From the NCBI GenBank assembly GCA_023245935.1, contig JAHFJM010000006.1, positions 1 to 35,032 on the forward strand: DNA of 35,032 nucleotides, in the 5' to 3' direction. Below are positions 1-8,071 of this stretch, in pieces. The notes under the pieces are model-generated. The model did no database searches and was not told the DNA's origin. It was given only the letters and a program-made list of their open reading frames with translations. The DNA comes from Candidatus Peribacteria bacterium. Its GTDB lineage: Bacteria; Patescibacteriota; Gracilibacteria; Peribacterales; Peribacteraceae. A program made the position numbers and the translations under genes. How positions within the stretch are numbered: position 1 is the stretch's first letter; every line of letters starts with the position of its first letter.

Positions 1-1081
1 TCTTGGTGCCTACGCCACTGCCTGCGCCGAGCGGGATACGGCCGCGGAGATCCGGAAGGTTGAATGTCGTGGATCCGTTGCCTGCGCCGAAGGTCGTACT
101 GATCGCGGCGAAAAGGGTTGCGTAGGTCGTTCGCGATACTGCTGTGCCGTTACACTCTAGCCATCCGGCGATCGATGTGCCGGTCGCTAAAGCAGTCTGG
201 ATGATCGAACCAGTCGGCACGGTGCCGGCGTTTGCGAGCTTCGCGGCCGTGATGACGCCATCGGCGATCTGATCGGCGTCGTTAATGTACATGATCTGAT
301 TGAACGGCCGAGTATCTTTCCGGATGTAGCCGGTCGATGTTCCCGTTGCTTGGTTATCAGTCTCGCGGATCTCGGTCTGGCCGACGGCGCAATAAACTTC
401 GCAAAGCACAAGTTTGTCTTTCGGATATGTCGGAGCGGATGGCGAAGCTCCCTCGGATCCGGCCGTGATCGTGATCGCGTTGCCGGTACCTAAACAAAGA
501 AGATCGATGCGCGGGTTCGTGACCGCTGCAGCAAACGTACCAGTCGGAGATCCGTCGAACTCTACCTTAGTCGTGCCGACGTAAAAGACGCCTGGCTCGA
601 TGTAGAGCTTGAGCGTCGATACTTCGTAGCTGCCGCCGGTGATGGTTGTGGTAGCAGAAAAAGAAGTGAGCGGAGCTTCTGCAGAGTTATTGAGCGAGTA
701 GGCGATAAGGTTCGTGTCCTTTCTCGTCCATCCGACATAGCTCAAGATCTGCTGATCGGACGCGCTCGCGGCGACTTGGTTCGAGTTTGTGACGCTCGGG
801 TTTTGTAAAAAAGCTAAGACGTTCGCCGCGGTAGCCGTGCCGGATGCGCCGATCTTCACCTCGTTCGGGTTTGCCGGAGTACTGGAAACGAGCGTAACGA
901 TAAGAGCGCTACCGTTTATCGTAGGCGTGAGCGTCTGTGTGTTCGATGCGTTCGTCGGGAGCTTTATGATCCCTAGCATCGTATGCGAGAGAAGGTTGCC
1001 GGATCCCTGCGCGTCATCGCGAAGCGAGTTGAACTGCCGCGCGGTCGCCTGATTTCCTGTAGCCTGTTTCGGAGATTTCAT
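1..1081 (-). CDS. Tail fibre with phage collar domain, C-terminus cut by window edge
   Basis: At least 360 residues are open from the ATG at 1081 to the left edge with no stop, so the gene is partial at its C-terminus. The last 75 or so visible residues fit the phage tail-collar domain: PTGSIIQTA, then GWLECNGTAVSRTTYATLFAAI, then FNLPDLRGRIPLGAG. The N-terminal two thirds is a Ser/Thr/Ala/Asn-rich beta-type sequence with no catalytic motif, typical of fibre shafts. It is the last visible gene of the tail module, where host-recognition fibres usually sit. The start has no Shine-Dalgarno sequence and lies six bases after an extended -10 element. The role in adsorption is inferred from the domain and position. 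Confidence 0.85.
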   Translation of the reverse strand, partial: MKSPKQATGNQATARQFNSLRDDAQGSGNLLSHTMLGIIKLPTNASNTQTLTPTINGSALIVTLVSSTPANPNEVKIGASGTATAANVLAFLQNPSVTNSNQVAASASDQQILSYVGWTRKDTNLIAYSLNNSAEAPLTSFSATTTITGGSYEVSTLKLYIEPGVFYVGTTKVEFDGSPTGTFAAAVTNPRIDLLCLGTGNAITITAGSEGASPSAPTYPKDKLVLCEVYCAVGQTEIRETDNQATGTSTGYIRKDTRPFNQIMYINDADQIADGVITAAKLANAGTVPTGSIIQTALATGTSIAGWLECNGTAVSRTTYATLFAAISTTFGAGNGSTTFNLPDLRGRIPLGAGSGVGTK

Positions 1082-1087
1082 GCGTTT

Positions 1088-1096
1088 ATTATAACA
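1088..1096 (-). promoter_or_regulatory. Extended -10 promoter TGTTATAAT six bases before a start codon
   Basis: The minus strand reads TTGTTATAATAAACGCATG. The extended -10 TGTTATAAT ends six bases before the ATG of the fibre gene, so a normal start site would fall on or next to that ATG. No good -35 is visible. The same 13 bases (TTGTTATAATAAA) recur at 25980-25992 at the same distance from another ATG. Confidence 0.5.
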
Positions 1097-1098
1097 AT

Positions 1099-1608
1099 TT
1101 AGGAAATAGTAAAGTCGACCTCGACAGTGGTATCTTCACCGGTCGCCTTAGTGTAGGGAGTGGAAAAAAGGATGTGGTTGAACATCTGGCCGGTCGACGT
1201 TCCGGATAGACCATCAACGAAAGTGCCGAACTCGTAATAAGTTCCGTTCGCGAGCTGCGAGTCCGTCCAAAAGAATTGAAGTTGCGCCTCGTTCAGAGTG
1301 GATCCGATCGAACCGAGTGCCTTCGTCGTGCGAGCGGCCGGCGTACCGAGAGCCGTATCTGCCGCAGTCGGCGTACCAATCGAAGTACCGAGCTCGCCGT
1401 GAGTGACGTTTAGTGAGTAGGTATTCACGCCCACAAGCCGCTGCGCGATAAGGTTCTTGCCGCGGCCGTCGTTATTCACGATCAAGTTATCCATCCAATC
1501 GGACTGCGAGACGACCTCGTTCGTGCCGGCACGATACTTTGTGATCCGGACTTTCCCGAAAATGAATTGTTTTTCTTTAAGATTTAGTTCCATGTTGAGA
1601 AGTTCCAT
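1099..1608 (-). CDS. Minor tail or baseplate structural protein
   Basis: This is a protein of 169 residues, or 164 if it starts at the second ATG at 1593. I do not recognise a named family. It lies between the tail hub and the collar fibre and has features common in small phage tail proteins: an N-terminal strand-rich segment (FIFGKVRITKYRAGTNEVV) and a Gly/Thr/Ala-rich middle (TPTAADTALGTPAARTTKALGS) followed by beta-rich sequence ending in VEVDFTIS. The start overlaps the end of the hub gene by 25 bases, or by 10 from the internal ATG, so translation is probably coupled. A structural role is inferred from position and composition only. Confidence 0.6.
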   Translation of the reverse strand: MELLNMELNLKEKQFIFGKVRITKYRAGTNEVVSQSDWMDNLIVNNDGRGKNLIAQRLVGVNTYSLNVTHGELGTSIGTPTAADTALGTPAARTTKALGSIGSTLNEAQLQFFWTDSQLANGTYYEFGTFVDGLSGTSTGQMFNHILFSTPYTKATGEDTTVEVDFTIS

Positions 1609-3110
1609 TTAAAACTTTCTGCATTTATTTCCGAGTCTGTGACCGTGGAGCTGATGAGCTTGTCGCCGTTCTCCTGTAATAGTTTACCGCTGTCCTCTTT
1701 AAGTAAGAAGTAGTTGGTTGTGGAAAGAACTGTCACGAGGAGCCCCCATAGGTAAGGCCGAGCTCGAGCTGTACCCGTGGCTGCATCGGCGACGGTGATC
1801 GTCTCGCTCAAGAGCTCGAGGCGCTGTAGCACTTCGTTCGTCGCGATCACGATGTTTTTCTTATCCTGCCCGAGAAGGTTCACCATGATGTCGGTGAAGG
1901 TTATCTGGCCGGAGGCGATCATATAAACCGTGTACTCCATTTCTGATCCGGTGCGAGTCTTGCCGACGATGCGGTTGATCTTGAAGGTCTTAGTGATATT
2001 CCGGATGACGCTTGTGAGTGTGATGTTCTGGCCGACTCGCAAGCCGGTTTGTGTAGTTTTGAACGTAGCCTCATAAACGCTCTCGGAGTACTTCTTGAGC
2101 TCCGCGCGGGCGCGAGTCTGTGCTTCGTTTACCGAGGTAATGCTCTTGTCGACGAGCGCAGTCTGGTATTCGCCATAAGTGGCGATCGAGACTGTATCGC
2201 GAGCCTGCGCGATGATCGGAATATACGCATCGCCGAATACGATGACGGCATCCCCGCCCGATAAAGCGTTCGTGAACTTCACGAACTTCTCATTAAAGTT
2301 ATAGAGCACGTCCACGGTGGCAGGATCGCTTTGCTGATCGGTACCGATCACCTGCACGACGCCGTTCTTTAAGACCGTGATGTTATCGTATTTGAACGCT
2401 AGACCGAATGTGCTCTGTCCGGCCGAGGCTTCATACTTGTCGTAAGCGTCCGCCTGCGCGATCGTCTTTTTATATTCGCCGCCGCGGACATAAACGGAGT
2501 TCTTGAGCTGCAGCAAGGACTTATTTATTTCCAAGCTATCCCACTGGAACTTACCGCTAGTGTCATCGAGATCGAAGGGCGAAGGCGTAGACTCCTCATC
2601 GAAGAAGTGAATATCGCGATCGTAATCGACATACCAATCCCACCCGATCTGATCGGCAAGCTGCGTAAGGCAGCGCGTCGGCTGCTCGTAATTGAACTTG
2701 ATGGATCCCACTATCGGCGTCGAGGTGAGCACGTTTGTCGTCGTAAAACCACTCGTAAAAGTAGCGATAATGTCAAGCACGATCGATCGCGCCGTTGCGG
2801 ATCCGTATGCCTTAGTTACCACTTTCCGATCGAGATAGTGCGAGAAGTCTTTGCAGCGGATCTCATAGCCGAGCAGTAAGCCGCCTTTAATGACTTCGTT
2901 CCGTTCAATCACCACGCCGCCAAAGACCTTACTGCCATCTTCCGTAAGCACCACTTCATCGCTCACGTCCGGAATGGATGAGCGGTTCGGGGTTTTCACG
3001 ATCTGAAACTCCATGCGATCGACTTCCTTCGTGAGTACCTCCGTCTTTTGGAGCGTATCCCATTTGACGTATGAGCTGCGATCTACTCCGTTGACGGTTA
3101 AGATGAGCAT
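1584..3110 (-). CDS. Tail hub / tail-associated (gp27-like) protein
   Basis: The 508-residue protein begins MLILTVNGVDRSSYVKWD and continues with beta-rich sequence typical of tail hub proteins at the tail tip: VVLTEDGSKVFGGVVIE, YEIRCKDFSHYLDRKVV and LTQLADQIGWDWYVDYDRDIHF. Residues about 330-400 (RAELKKYSESVYEATFKTTQTGLRVGQ) match the usual C-terminal hub domain that packs against the tube. The final 100 residues contain LLKEDSGKLLQENGDKL and are a likely attachment region. It sits between the tape-measure/DUF6527 pair and small fibre genes, the standard siphovirus order. No peptidase or muramidase motif is visible. The hub call is by order and pattern, not by a catalytic motif. Confidence 0.7.
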   Translation of the reverse strand: MLILTVNGVDRSSYVKWDTLQKTEVLTKEVDRMEFQIVKTPNRSSIPDVSDEVVLTEDGSKVFGGVVIERNEVIKGGLLLGYEIRCKDFSHYLDRKVVTKAYGSATARSIVLDIIATFTSGFTTTNVLTSTPIVGSIKFNYEQPTRCLTQLADQIGWDWYVDYDRDIHFFDEESTPSPFDLDDTSGKFQWDSLEINKSLLQLKNSVYVRGGEYKKTIAQADAYDKYEASAGQSTFGLAFKYDNITVLKNGVVQVIGTDQQSDPATVDVLYNFNEKFVKFTNALSGGDAVIVFGDAYIPIIAQARDTVSIATYGEYQTALVDKSITSVNEAQTRARAELKKYSESVYEATFKTTQTGLRVGQNITLTSVIRNITKTFKINRIVGKTRTGSEMEYTVYMIASGQITFTDIMVNLLGQDKKNIVIATNEVLQRLELLSETITVADAATGTARARPYLWGLLVTVLSTTNYFLLKEDSGKLLQENGDKLISSTVTDSEINAESFKWNFSTWN

Positions 3111-3111
3111 G

Positions 3112-3354
3112 TTAGGCGTTTACGATTTCCCCGTTCGTTATGAAAAAGTGACTATGACAGATCGGCGGATAGTTATGATCGATGCTCGGCGTGAGCGTAG
3201 TCGTTTCGAAATCTTCACCACTATGACCCCACGCCTTCGCGCCGGCGATCGGCACTCCGATCTCGTGATCGCGGCACTTCGGACAATCAAAGATGATGTG
3301 CGTCCTCACGCCATCAGTCGAGCCATATCTAGGATTTAGTTCGTTGAGTCTCAT
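3112..3354 (-). CDS. DUF6527-like small zinc-binding phage protein
   Basis: The 80-residue protein has the hallmarks of the DUF6527 family: FDCPKCRDHEIGVPI near residue 22, a central tryptophan segment, TLTPSI, and a C-terminal CHSHFFITNGEIV. The two N-terminal cysteines plus the later Cys/His residues could hold one zinc. Family members are frequent in phage genomes and their function is unknown. Its ATG overlaps the TGA of the tape-measure gene (ATGA), and it ends one base before the hub start, so it is made with the tail proteins. It could be a tail-tip component or an assembly factor. Confidence 0.7.
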   Translation of the reverse strand: MRLNELNPRYGSTDGVRTHIIFDCPKCRDHEIGVPIAGAKAWGHSGEDFETTTLTPSIDHNYPPICHSHFFITNGEIVNA

Positions 3355-4742
3355 GCTCGTATCGCAAGATTTAATTGATTTTTAATGATGCGGGCAATCT
3401 CGTTACCGAACCTCTCCGCGACTTCCGTAGTCGTGTAGAAGTCTCCGGAGAGTACGATCGTTACGCCACCACCTCCCATAGCGCCCATTTTAGAAAGGGG
3501 AATGATAGCCTCGGGTTCACCGCCCTCGCCTACCATCGCGAGAGTCGGGCGCGTGACGATGCCGCCATCGGCGAAACCGAGAATACCTTTAAGAGATCCA
3601 ACCGCGGAGCTGAACGTGCTGCTGATCCCTTTTGCCGCACTTTGAATAGGAGCCGACACTGCGCTCACGACGCTATTAAAGAAGTCAAGAATGGCCTGCA
3701 GTTGTCCGCGCACAAAATCCATCGCGGAGCCGAAAGTATTTTTAATAAAGTTAGTGAGCTTCGTCCAATACATCTGAATGTTCACCGTGAAGATCTCAAA
3801 GAGGGCGCGAGCTTGCTCCCAATTGTTCTGCCAAAGCGTGACGAACAAAGCCACGACTGCGGCGATCGCAGCGATGGCGGCGATCACTGCTCCGCTGATG
3901 CCGACGAAAGCAAAGAGCGCTGCGCCTGCAGCAACCGCACCGGCGACAAAGATGCCTGATAGAAATACTGCGAGACCCACGAGCACCGGCTTTAATAGAT
4001 TCACGGCCGCCTGTACGCCGCCTACCGACTCGATCCACTTTTTAAGGTGATCGATCACATAGTTGATAGCCGGAGCGAACTGTGACCCGAGAGCTTCGCT
4101 GAACTCACCGACAACCTGCTTTCCAACGTCGAGCTGTCCGGCAAGAGTCTTGCTGTACTCCTCCGTCTGGCCGGCGAGCTTGGCTGTCACCGCGGCAAGG
4201 ATCGTCTCCTTGCTCGCGTGATCGTCGACCTCAATGCCGAACTGTTTTAAAAGCCGACCGCCTCCCTGAAACGACATGATGAGCGCGTTCGTCGCTTCAT
4301 CGAGCGAGACACCTTTAAACCGAGCAAGATCCATCGCAGCTTGAAATGCCTGCATGGTAAAGCTCGTGTCATGCGTAGCCTGCAGAAGCCGAGCCATTGA
4401 AAGTGCTGCGTCCTCATTATCGAAACCGAACTTGAGCAAGGCTTCATCGGAGGTCTTTAGGATCTCTCCGCGAAATGCCTGTAAGCCGGCCGGCAGCGTT
4501 TTCATGATCGCATCGAACCTAGCCATCTGCGCTTGGCTTTCGGCAAAGGCGGAGATGGAGTTCTTGATTACCTGCGTCGCACCGACTGCAGCGAGAGCAC
4601 TGGCGAGAATACCGGCCTTGTCGCCGGCGAAGTTCAAGGATCCTCCGAGATCTGAAACGTCGCCGGACAAGCGGCTTAAAGACGCGCTCGCTTCGTCGCG
4701 TACTTTGACGATGATATTCAGATTAGAGTTTGACTCCGCCAT
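3351..4742 (-). CDS. Tail tape-measure protein (short)
   Basis: The 463-residue protein starts with a coiled-coil and Ala-rich helical region (VRDEASASLSRLSGDVSDLGGSL). A hydrophobic block follows at about residues 250-305 (VLVGLAVFLSGIFVAGAVAAGAAL and AVIAAIAAIAAVVALFV). It ends with the tape-measure signature FADGGIVTRPTLAMVGEGGEPEAIIPL. Tape-measure proteins set tail length at roughly 0.15 nm per residue, so a tail of about 70 nm is expected, at the short end for siphoviruses. It follows the two chaperone frames, the conserved order. The hydrophobic block may form the membrane channel during DNA ejection. The ATG is two bases after the stop of the -1 frame. Confidence 0.92.
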   Translation of the reverse strand: MAESNSNLNIIVKVRDEASASLSRLSGDVSDLGGSLNFAGDKAGILASALAAVGATQVIKNSISAFAESQAQMARFDAIMKTLPAGLQAFRGEILKTSDEALLKFGFDNEDAALSMARLLQATHDTSFTMQAFQAAMDLARFKGVSLDEATNALIMSFQGGGRLLKQFGIEVDDHASKETILAAVTAKLAGQTEEYSKTLAGQLDVGKQVVGEFSEALGSQFAPAINYVIDHLKKWIESVGGVQAAVNLLKPVLVGLAVFLSGIFVAGAVAAGAALFAFVGISGAVIAAIAAIAAVVALFVTLWQNNWEQARALFEIFTVNIQMYWTKLTNFIKNTFGSAMDFVRGQLQAILDFFNSVVSAVSAPIQSAAKGISSTFSSAVGSLKGILGFADGGIVTRPTLAMVGEGGEPEAIIPLSKMGAMGGGGVTIVLSGDFYTTTEVAERFGNEIARIIKNQLNLAIRA

Positions 4743-4743
4743 G

Positions 4744-4946
4744 TTACTTTTTAGCTTTCGCGCTTTCTCGGTTAATTGCTTCGGCTTCTGCCTTCAACAT
4801 CTCGATGACGTAATCGACGAACCAAGCGGGCTGCTCTTGAAGTTCCTGATATGTCCACTTCATCTCGCGGCATACCAGAGTGGCGATCGCCCGATCAGAG
4901 AGTCTACTGGCTTTCGAGGCGAAATAGCTTGTCCACTCGTATTCTG
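4744..4946 (-). CDS. Tail assembly chaperone, downstream (-1 frame) half
   Basis: An open frame without its own good start runs to TAA at 4744-4746. It ends with YQELQEQPAWFVDYVIEML, the usual pattern of the second (T) half of siphovirus tail chaperones. It is in the -1 frame relative to the preceding gene and stays open upstream to a TAG at 5047-5049, so a -1 shift between 5046 and 4950 would give a fusion of the two. The only in-frame ATG leaves 39 residues and starts inside the conserved part. The position between tail tube and tape measure is exactly where such frameshift pairs occur. No canonical XXXYYYZ heptamer is present. The best single-tRNA slips are the two T TTC steps. Confidence 0.7.
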
Positions 4947-5279
4947 CTACTTCGCCGGCTTGAAATTGCCGATCTTGTTGGACTCGACAACCACGAAATC
5001 GTAATCCTCCGGAGAGCCGTCGAGCAGGCGTTCGATCACGTTCTCGCTATTGCCGTCGTAAGCGACGACCGCGAGCTCGAGGATCTTGCGCTCCGCCCTT
5101 TCGAGCAGCTCACCGGATAGATCCGCGATCTTCGGCTGCAGGTTCGCAGGATCCGTGGAGACGTTCGAGAGGAACACTGCACGGAGCTCGTTGCGCTCGC
5201 GGGCTGTGAGATAGCTCTTGAGCGTGACGGCTTTTCCGGATGGAGTAGTTATTTCGTGTGTGGTTCGGTTATCTGTCAT
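4947..5279 (-). CDS. Tail assembly chaperone, upstream (G-like) protein
   Basis: The 110-residue protein starts MTDNRTTHEITTPSGKAVTLKSYLTARERNELR, a pattern shared by phage tail assembly chaperones that coat the tape measure while the tube polymerises. The rest is acidic and helical (LSGELLERAERKILELAVVAY) and ends DFVVVESNKIGNFKPAK. It lies between the tail tube gene and the tape measure. Its last 97 bases are also open in the -1 frame that leads to the downstream half, so most product should be this short form with a minority of fusion. The leader has no SD and carries AAAGGTCG 24 bases before the ATG. Confidence 0.75.
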   Translation of the reverse strand: MTDNRTTHEITTPSGKAVTLKSYLTARERNELRAVFLSNVSTDPANLQPKIADLSGELLERAERKILELAVVAYDGNSENVIERLLDGSPEDYDFVVVESNKIGNFKPAK

Positions 5280-5303
5280 GGTCGTGGTTAGGGAAAGAGT
5301 TAT

Positions 5304-5311
5304 CGACCTTT
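5304..5311 (-). promoter_or_regulatory. AAAGGTCG leader motif
   Basis: Minus-strand AAAGGTCG, 24 bases upstream of the chaperone ATG at 5279. It is one of the recurrent 5' leader motifs described in the findings. Confidence 0.5.
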
Positions 5312-5316
5312 AGATT

Positions 5317-6306
5317 TTAGTAAGACTGCTGCGAGTTGACCGCGGTGATCGTCACCATCTTCGAATCCGTGGCGCTGTAGTGGGCTCGGAATGAGACCCG
5401 CTGCACCATAATGTCGTTCAAGCGGATCGGCTTCGTGATCGGCTGAAATACGACCTTATTAAGATCGATCCTGATCGACGGGTTCGCTGCACCAGTGCCG
5501 ATTACGGCATCTGTGTTGATGAGATCCAAACGCATCGCGCGGGCAGTACCAGTGAGAGAGTTCGATTTGAAATCGGTCTCGTTCTGGTAGATTGCCTCGA
5601 GCTCGCCTTCGATCGCAAACTGCTTCGAGAGGAAGTCGGCCGGCGACACGCTACCAAGCACGTCGTCGTCCTGAATGTTCTGCGTGATGCGCAACGTCGC
5701 GGACTTAATCGGCATCGCGGTCGCAGCGGTAAGACCGGATTGCGTGGTCGCGAGCTTAAAGACAACGTGCTGCGGCAAGAACCTGTTCTCGCTTACGGCA
5801 ACCGGATTGACCGTCGCCGCGGCTCCCTTCATGGCCTTCACGGAAGCCGTGTAGCTCAAGAAGGCTTCTCGCTCATACGCGATCTCGAGCTGCGCTATCA
5901 CCGCGTTCGCGTGCTTATAGTCCTGCCCGCCGATCGGATCGTCGAGAAGAATGGTTAAGCTCTGATGCTGTGCGGATTGCGCCACCGTGATCGTGTGCGT
6001 GCAGGGCGTACCCGTCGCCGTTCCGATCGAAGTGTTTAAAGTGCCGAGGATCGAGTAGAGCAAGAGCGGGAAGTGGTTATCGCCGATCGGAGCCTTGATG
6101 GATGCCTCCATCCACTGCTTCACAATGCTCTCGCCGACGCTGTTCTCCACCACTCCGTAAGACTGCTCATCGATGACCCGCTGATCCTTCTCGTCGAGAT
6201 CCAACTCGGCGAAGGCGATCATATACGTCGGGGTACCAACGGCCGTGCCTCGCGAAGTTTCCTTTGCGATACCTACCTGATTTAATCTTCCAATTCCTTT
6301 ACTCAT
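5317..6306 (-). CDS. Major tail tube protein
   Basis: The 329-residue protein starts SKGIGRLNQVGIAKETSRGTAVGTPTYMI, the characteristic opening of the phage tail-tube family. It continues with alternating beta strands and a central TASVKAMKGAAATVNP insert, as expected for a tube subunit that stacks in hexameric rings. The order terminator, tube, chaperone pair, tape measure is the conserved siphovirus arrangement and supports the call. The leader is AT-rich with no SD, and AAAGGTCG lies 23 bases upstream. No Ig-like decoration domain is evident, although the length leaves room for one. Confidence 0.82.
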   Translation of the reverse strand: MSKGIGRLNQVGIAKETSRGTAVGTPTYMIAFAELDLDEKDQRVIDEQSYGVVENSVGESIVKQWMEASIKAPIGDNHFPLLLYSILGTLNTSIGTATGTPCTHTITVAQSAQHQSLTILLDDPIGGQDYKHANAVIAQLEIAYEREAFLSYTASVKAMKGAAATVNPVAVSENRFLPQHVVFKLATTQSGLTAATAMPIKSATLRITQNIQDDDVLGSVSPADFLSKQFAIEGELEAIYQNETDFKSNSLTGTARAMRLDLINTDAVIGTGAANPSIRIDLNKVVFQPITKPIRLNDIMVQRVSFRAHYSATDSKMVTITAVNSQQSY

Positions 6307-6329
6307 GATTTTTTTATTTTATTTTTTGA

Positions 6330-6337
6330 CGACCTTT
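6330..6337 (-). promoter_or_regulatory. AAAGGTCG leader motif
   Basis: Minus-strand AAAGGTCG, 23 bases before the tail tube ATG at 6306 and separated from it by an almost pure A/T spacer. Confidence 0.5.
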
Positions 6338-6359
6338 CCGTTTTTCTTGCTCTCTAGTT

Positions 6360-6824
6360 TCATACAAAACTTAGATCTCTGATTGCTTTCGCTCTAACGG
6401 TTATTCCGAAAACAATATAGTTCTTGCTTCCAGATGTAACCGCTTCGGGCGTACTGGACGATGGCTCGACTCCGCCATCGGCCGCTCCGGTAGCCCCGCC
6501 CGCTTTGAGCGAGGGATCGTTATCAAATTGATTGATGATGTTCTCGATCAGATCCTCCACGTCGAACGAGCTCGTGATATTCTCGGCGTTCATCACCACT
6601 ATGATCTCGAATGTGTACGTCCGGAGGTTCTGTACATTCGTCGCGGCCGTGCTCTCGAGCGTCGGCGTCGTAAGGATCGCAGTCGGAAACTGCGTAAAGT
6701 CTCTGCTCAACAACCCCTTTTTATAATCATCCACCTGCACCTCTTTGAGCGTGCCGGTTGTAACGAGTCCGTCGAGGATCGTCTTGATATTGTCTTTTAT
6801 CGTATGGATTTTATTTGCGGGCAT
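6360..6824 (-). CDS. Probable tail terminator / tail completion protein
   Basis: The 154-residue protein begins IHTIKDNIKTILDGLVTTGTL and has RTYTFEIIVVMNAEN in the middle and YIVFGITVRAKAIRDLSF at the end, an alpha/beta pattern seen in tail terminators that cap the tube and join it to the head. A low-complexity Gly/Ala/Ser insert at about residues 107-130 (KAGGATGAADGGVEPSSSTPEA) looks like a surface loop. The position between the HK97 gp10-like gene and the tail tube fits. The start is three bases after the preceding stop, so translation is probably coupled. The family assignment is by order and shape. Confidence 0.6.
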   Translation of the reverse strand: MPANKIHTIKDNIKTILDGLVTTGTLKEVQVDDYKKGLLSRDFTQFPTAILTTPTLESTAATNVQNLRTYTFEIIVVMNAENITSSFDVEDLIENIINQFDNDPSLKAGGATGAADGGVEPSSSTPEAVTSGSKNYIVFGITVRAKAIRDLSFV

Positions 6825-6827
6825 GGA

Positions 6828-7355
6828 TTATATATTTCTGGTTTGTTTAGCGATCTCTTTCACAATCATATCCCCCGCCTGTCCAAAAAGACGATTGATC
6901 TCTGGCTCTGATTTCTTCACGATACCCTCCATGTATGGCCGAGGCTTCGTGCCTGGATGATGCACGACCATCGCAAAAGTCTTTCCTCCGGATCCGGCTT
7001 TATAGTACTGCCGGCCAGATGCGGCCGTAACGTATCTGCCCGAGGATCCTCCCCATGCGAGCGCTCGAGCGTTCACCGGCCGGATCTCATGCGGACGTGT
7101 ACCGAACTCCACGAACGGAGCATAGCGAGCAGTCGGATACCATCGCGACTGTCCGGCGCCTGTTCGGAAGCGAAAGCTCTGTAACAAGTTTCCAGTTCTC
7201 CACGGAACCGGATCGTCTTTCAGAGTATTCTTTTGAAAGACGAACTGCGTCGCCTCGAGCGCTTTATTGATGATCGGCGCGGCGATGCGCGGATATTCTC
7301 TAAAAGCTCTGCGGAGCTCCGGTAGATTCTGGATTGTTACTTCGAACTGGCTCAT
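6828..7355 (-). CDS. HK97 gp10-like head-tail component
   Basis: The 175-residue protein carries the family signature: NLPELRRAFREYP at the start, RTGNLLQSF near residue 53, ARYAPFVEFGT near residue 76, and VHHPGTKPRPYMEGI near residue 130. Proteins of this family are minor components at the neck or tail. A short insert around residues 95-120 (WGGSSGRYVTAASGRQYYKAGSG) is longer than usual. The start codon overlaps the end of the connector gene, a tightly packed neck-gene order. Confidence 0.82.
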   Translation of the reverse strand: MSQFEVTIQNLPELRRAFREYPRIAAPIINKALEATQFVFQKNTLKDDPVPWRTGNLLQSFRFRTGAGQSRWYPTARYAPFVEFGTRPHEIRPVNARALAWGGSSGRYVTAASGRQYYKAGSGGKTFAMVVHHPGTKPRPYMEGIVKKSEPEINRLFGQAGDMIVKEIAKQTRNI

Positions 7356-7981
7356 TAAATAAATTGTGGTAGCCGTTTATATCTCGACAAGATCTCTTTG
7401 TCATCGTCGTTGAGCAGCTTATCTAACGTCACCGTATTGCCTTCAAAGCTCTCGGTGCTGTTGCCTTCTCGTTCGCGTCGCTTCCATATCTTTACCGTGA
7501 GACGCTCCGCAAGATCAGTGATGTCGGCCGGTAGCGTGTGTGCGGTAGGGGATCCAGTGTTCGTGAAGTCGATCTTATAGCCCGCGACATACGAGATCCG
7601 GACGGCATTGATGTCCGCGAAAAGCCCGTACACGCGGATCATGCCCTCCTTCCCATCGTTCACGATCTCCCAATCGTCGTTATTAAAATCTGTATAGTTC
7701 GGCGCACTCTTTAAGCCGGTACGATACTGCAGCGAAGAAACGCTCTCGATGGGCGTATTCTTCACGTTCAAGTACTTCTGATTTTGGTTAAAGATCGTGA
7801 TGATCTCATTCGTGTAAGTCGTGCGCAAGAACCTTCGGCCGCCGCACTCTCCCTCGATCCGATCTGTAACGGCCGCGATGATCGCAGCTAATACGGGCGT
7901 ACCGACGGCGGTGCCTAAGCCGATGCGCGTCTGGACGCGATCGACGGTAGTGAGTGCGTATGCTATTTCGATCTGATTCAT
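7355..7981 (-). CDS. Head-tail connector protein (gp6-like)
   Basis: The 208-residue protein is the likely adaptor that sits under the portal. It starts with a helical segment (ALTTVDRVQTRIGLG, then LAAIIAAVTDRIEGECGGRRFLRTTYT). That is the pattern of gp6-like connectors, in which a DIxxA-type helix bundle is followed by a beta-rich part (EIITIFNQNQKYLNVKNTPIESV, VRISYVAGY) and a final helix (LAERLTVKIWKRRERE). Head-tail connectors of this type occupy the same place between capsid and gp10 genes in many siphoviruses. The leader contains two strong hairpins and a variant AAAGGTTC motif 18 bases before the ATG. Confidence 0.75.
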   Translation of the reverse strand: MNQIEIAYALTTVDRVQTRIGLGTAVGTPVLAAIIAAVTDRIEGECGGRRFLRTTYTNEIITIFNQNQKYLNVKNTPIESVSSLQYRTGLKSAPNYTDFNNDDWEIVNDGKEGMIRVYGLFADINAVRISYVAGYKIDFTNTGSPTAHTLPADITDLAERLTVKIWKRREREGNSTESFEGNTVTLDKLLNDDDKEILSRYKRLPQFI

Positions 7982-8007
7982 GTTGTTCTTTTTTATTTAG
8001 AACCTTT

Positions 8008-8058
8008 GGGGCGTTTGAGCGCCCGCTCCTCATCCCCGCAGGAGAGGATGAGAGAGCG
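8008..8058 (-). other. Two adjacent RNA hairpins in the connector leader
   Basis: GGGCG (8009-8013) pairs with CGCCC (8020-8024). CGCTCCTCATCC (8024-8035) pairs with 8046-8058 across one bulged base. No U-tract follows on the minus strand, so these are not clear terminators. They could stabilise or process the late mRNA. Confidence 0.45.
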
Positions 8059-8071
8059 GAAGTTCAAAGAA

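Noticed and set aside
3375-3959. Plus-strand open frame of 194 codons
   Set aside because: It is a shadow of the tape-measure gene with no recognisable features.
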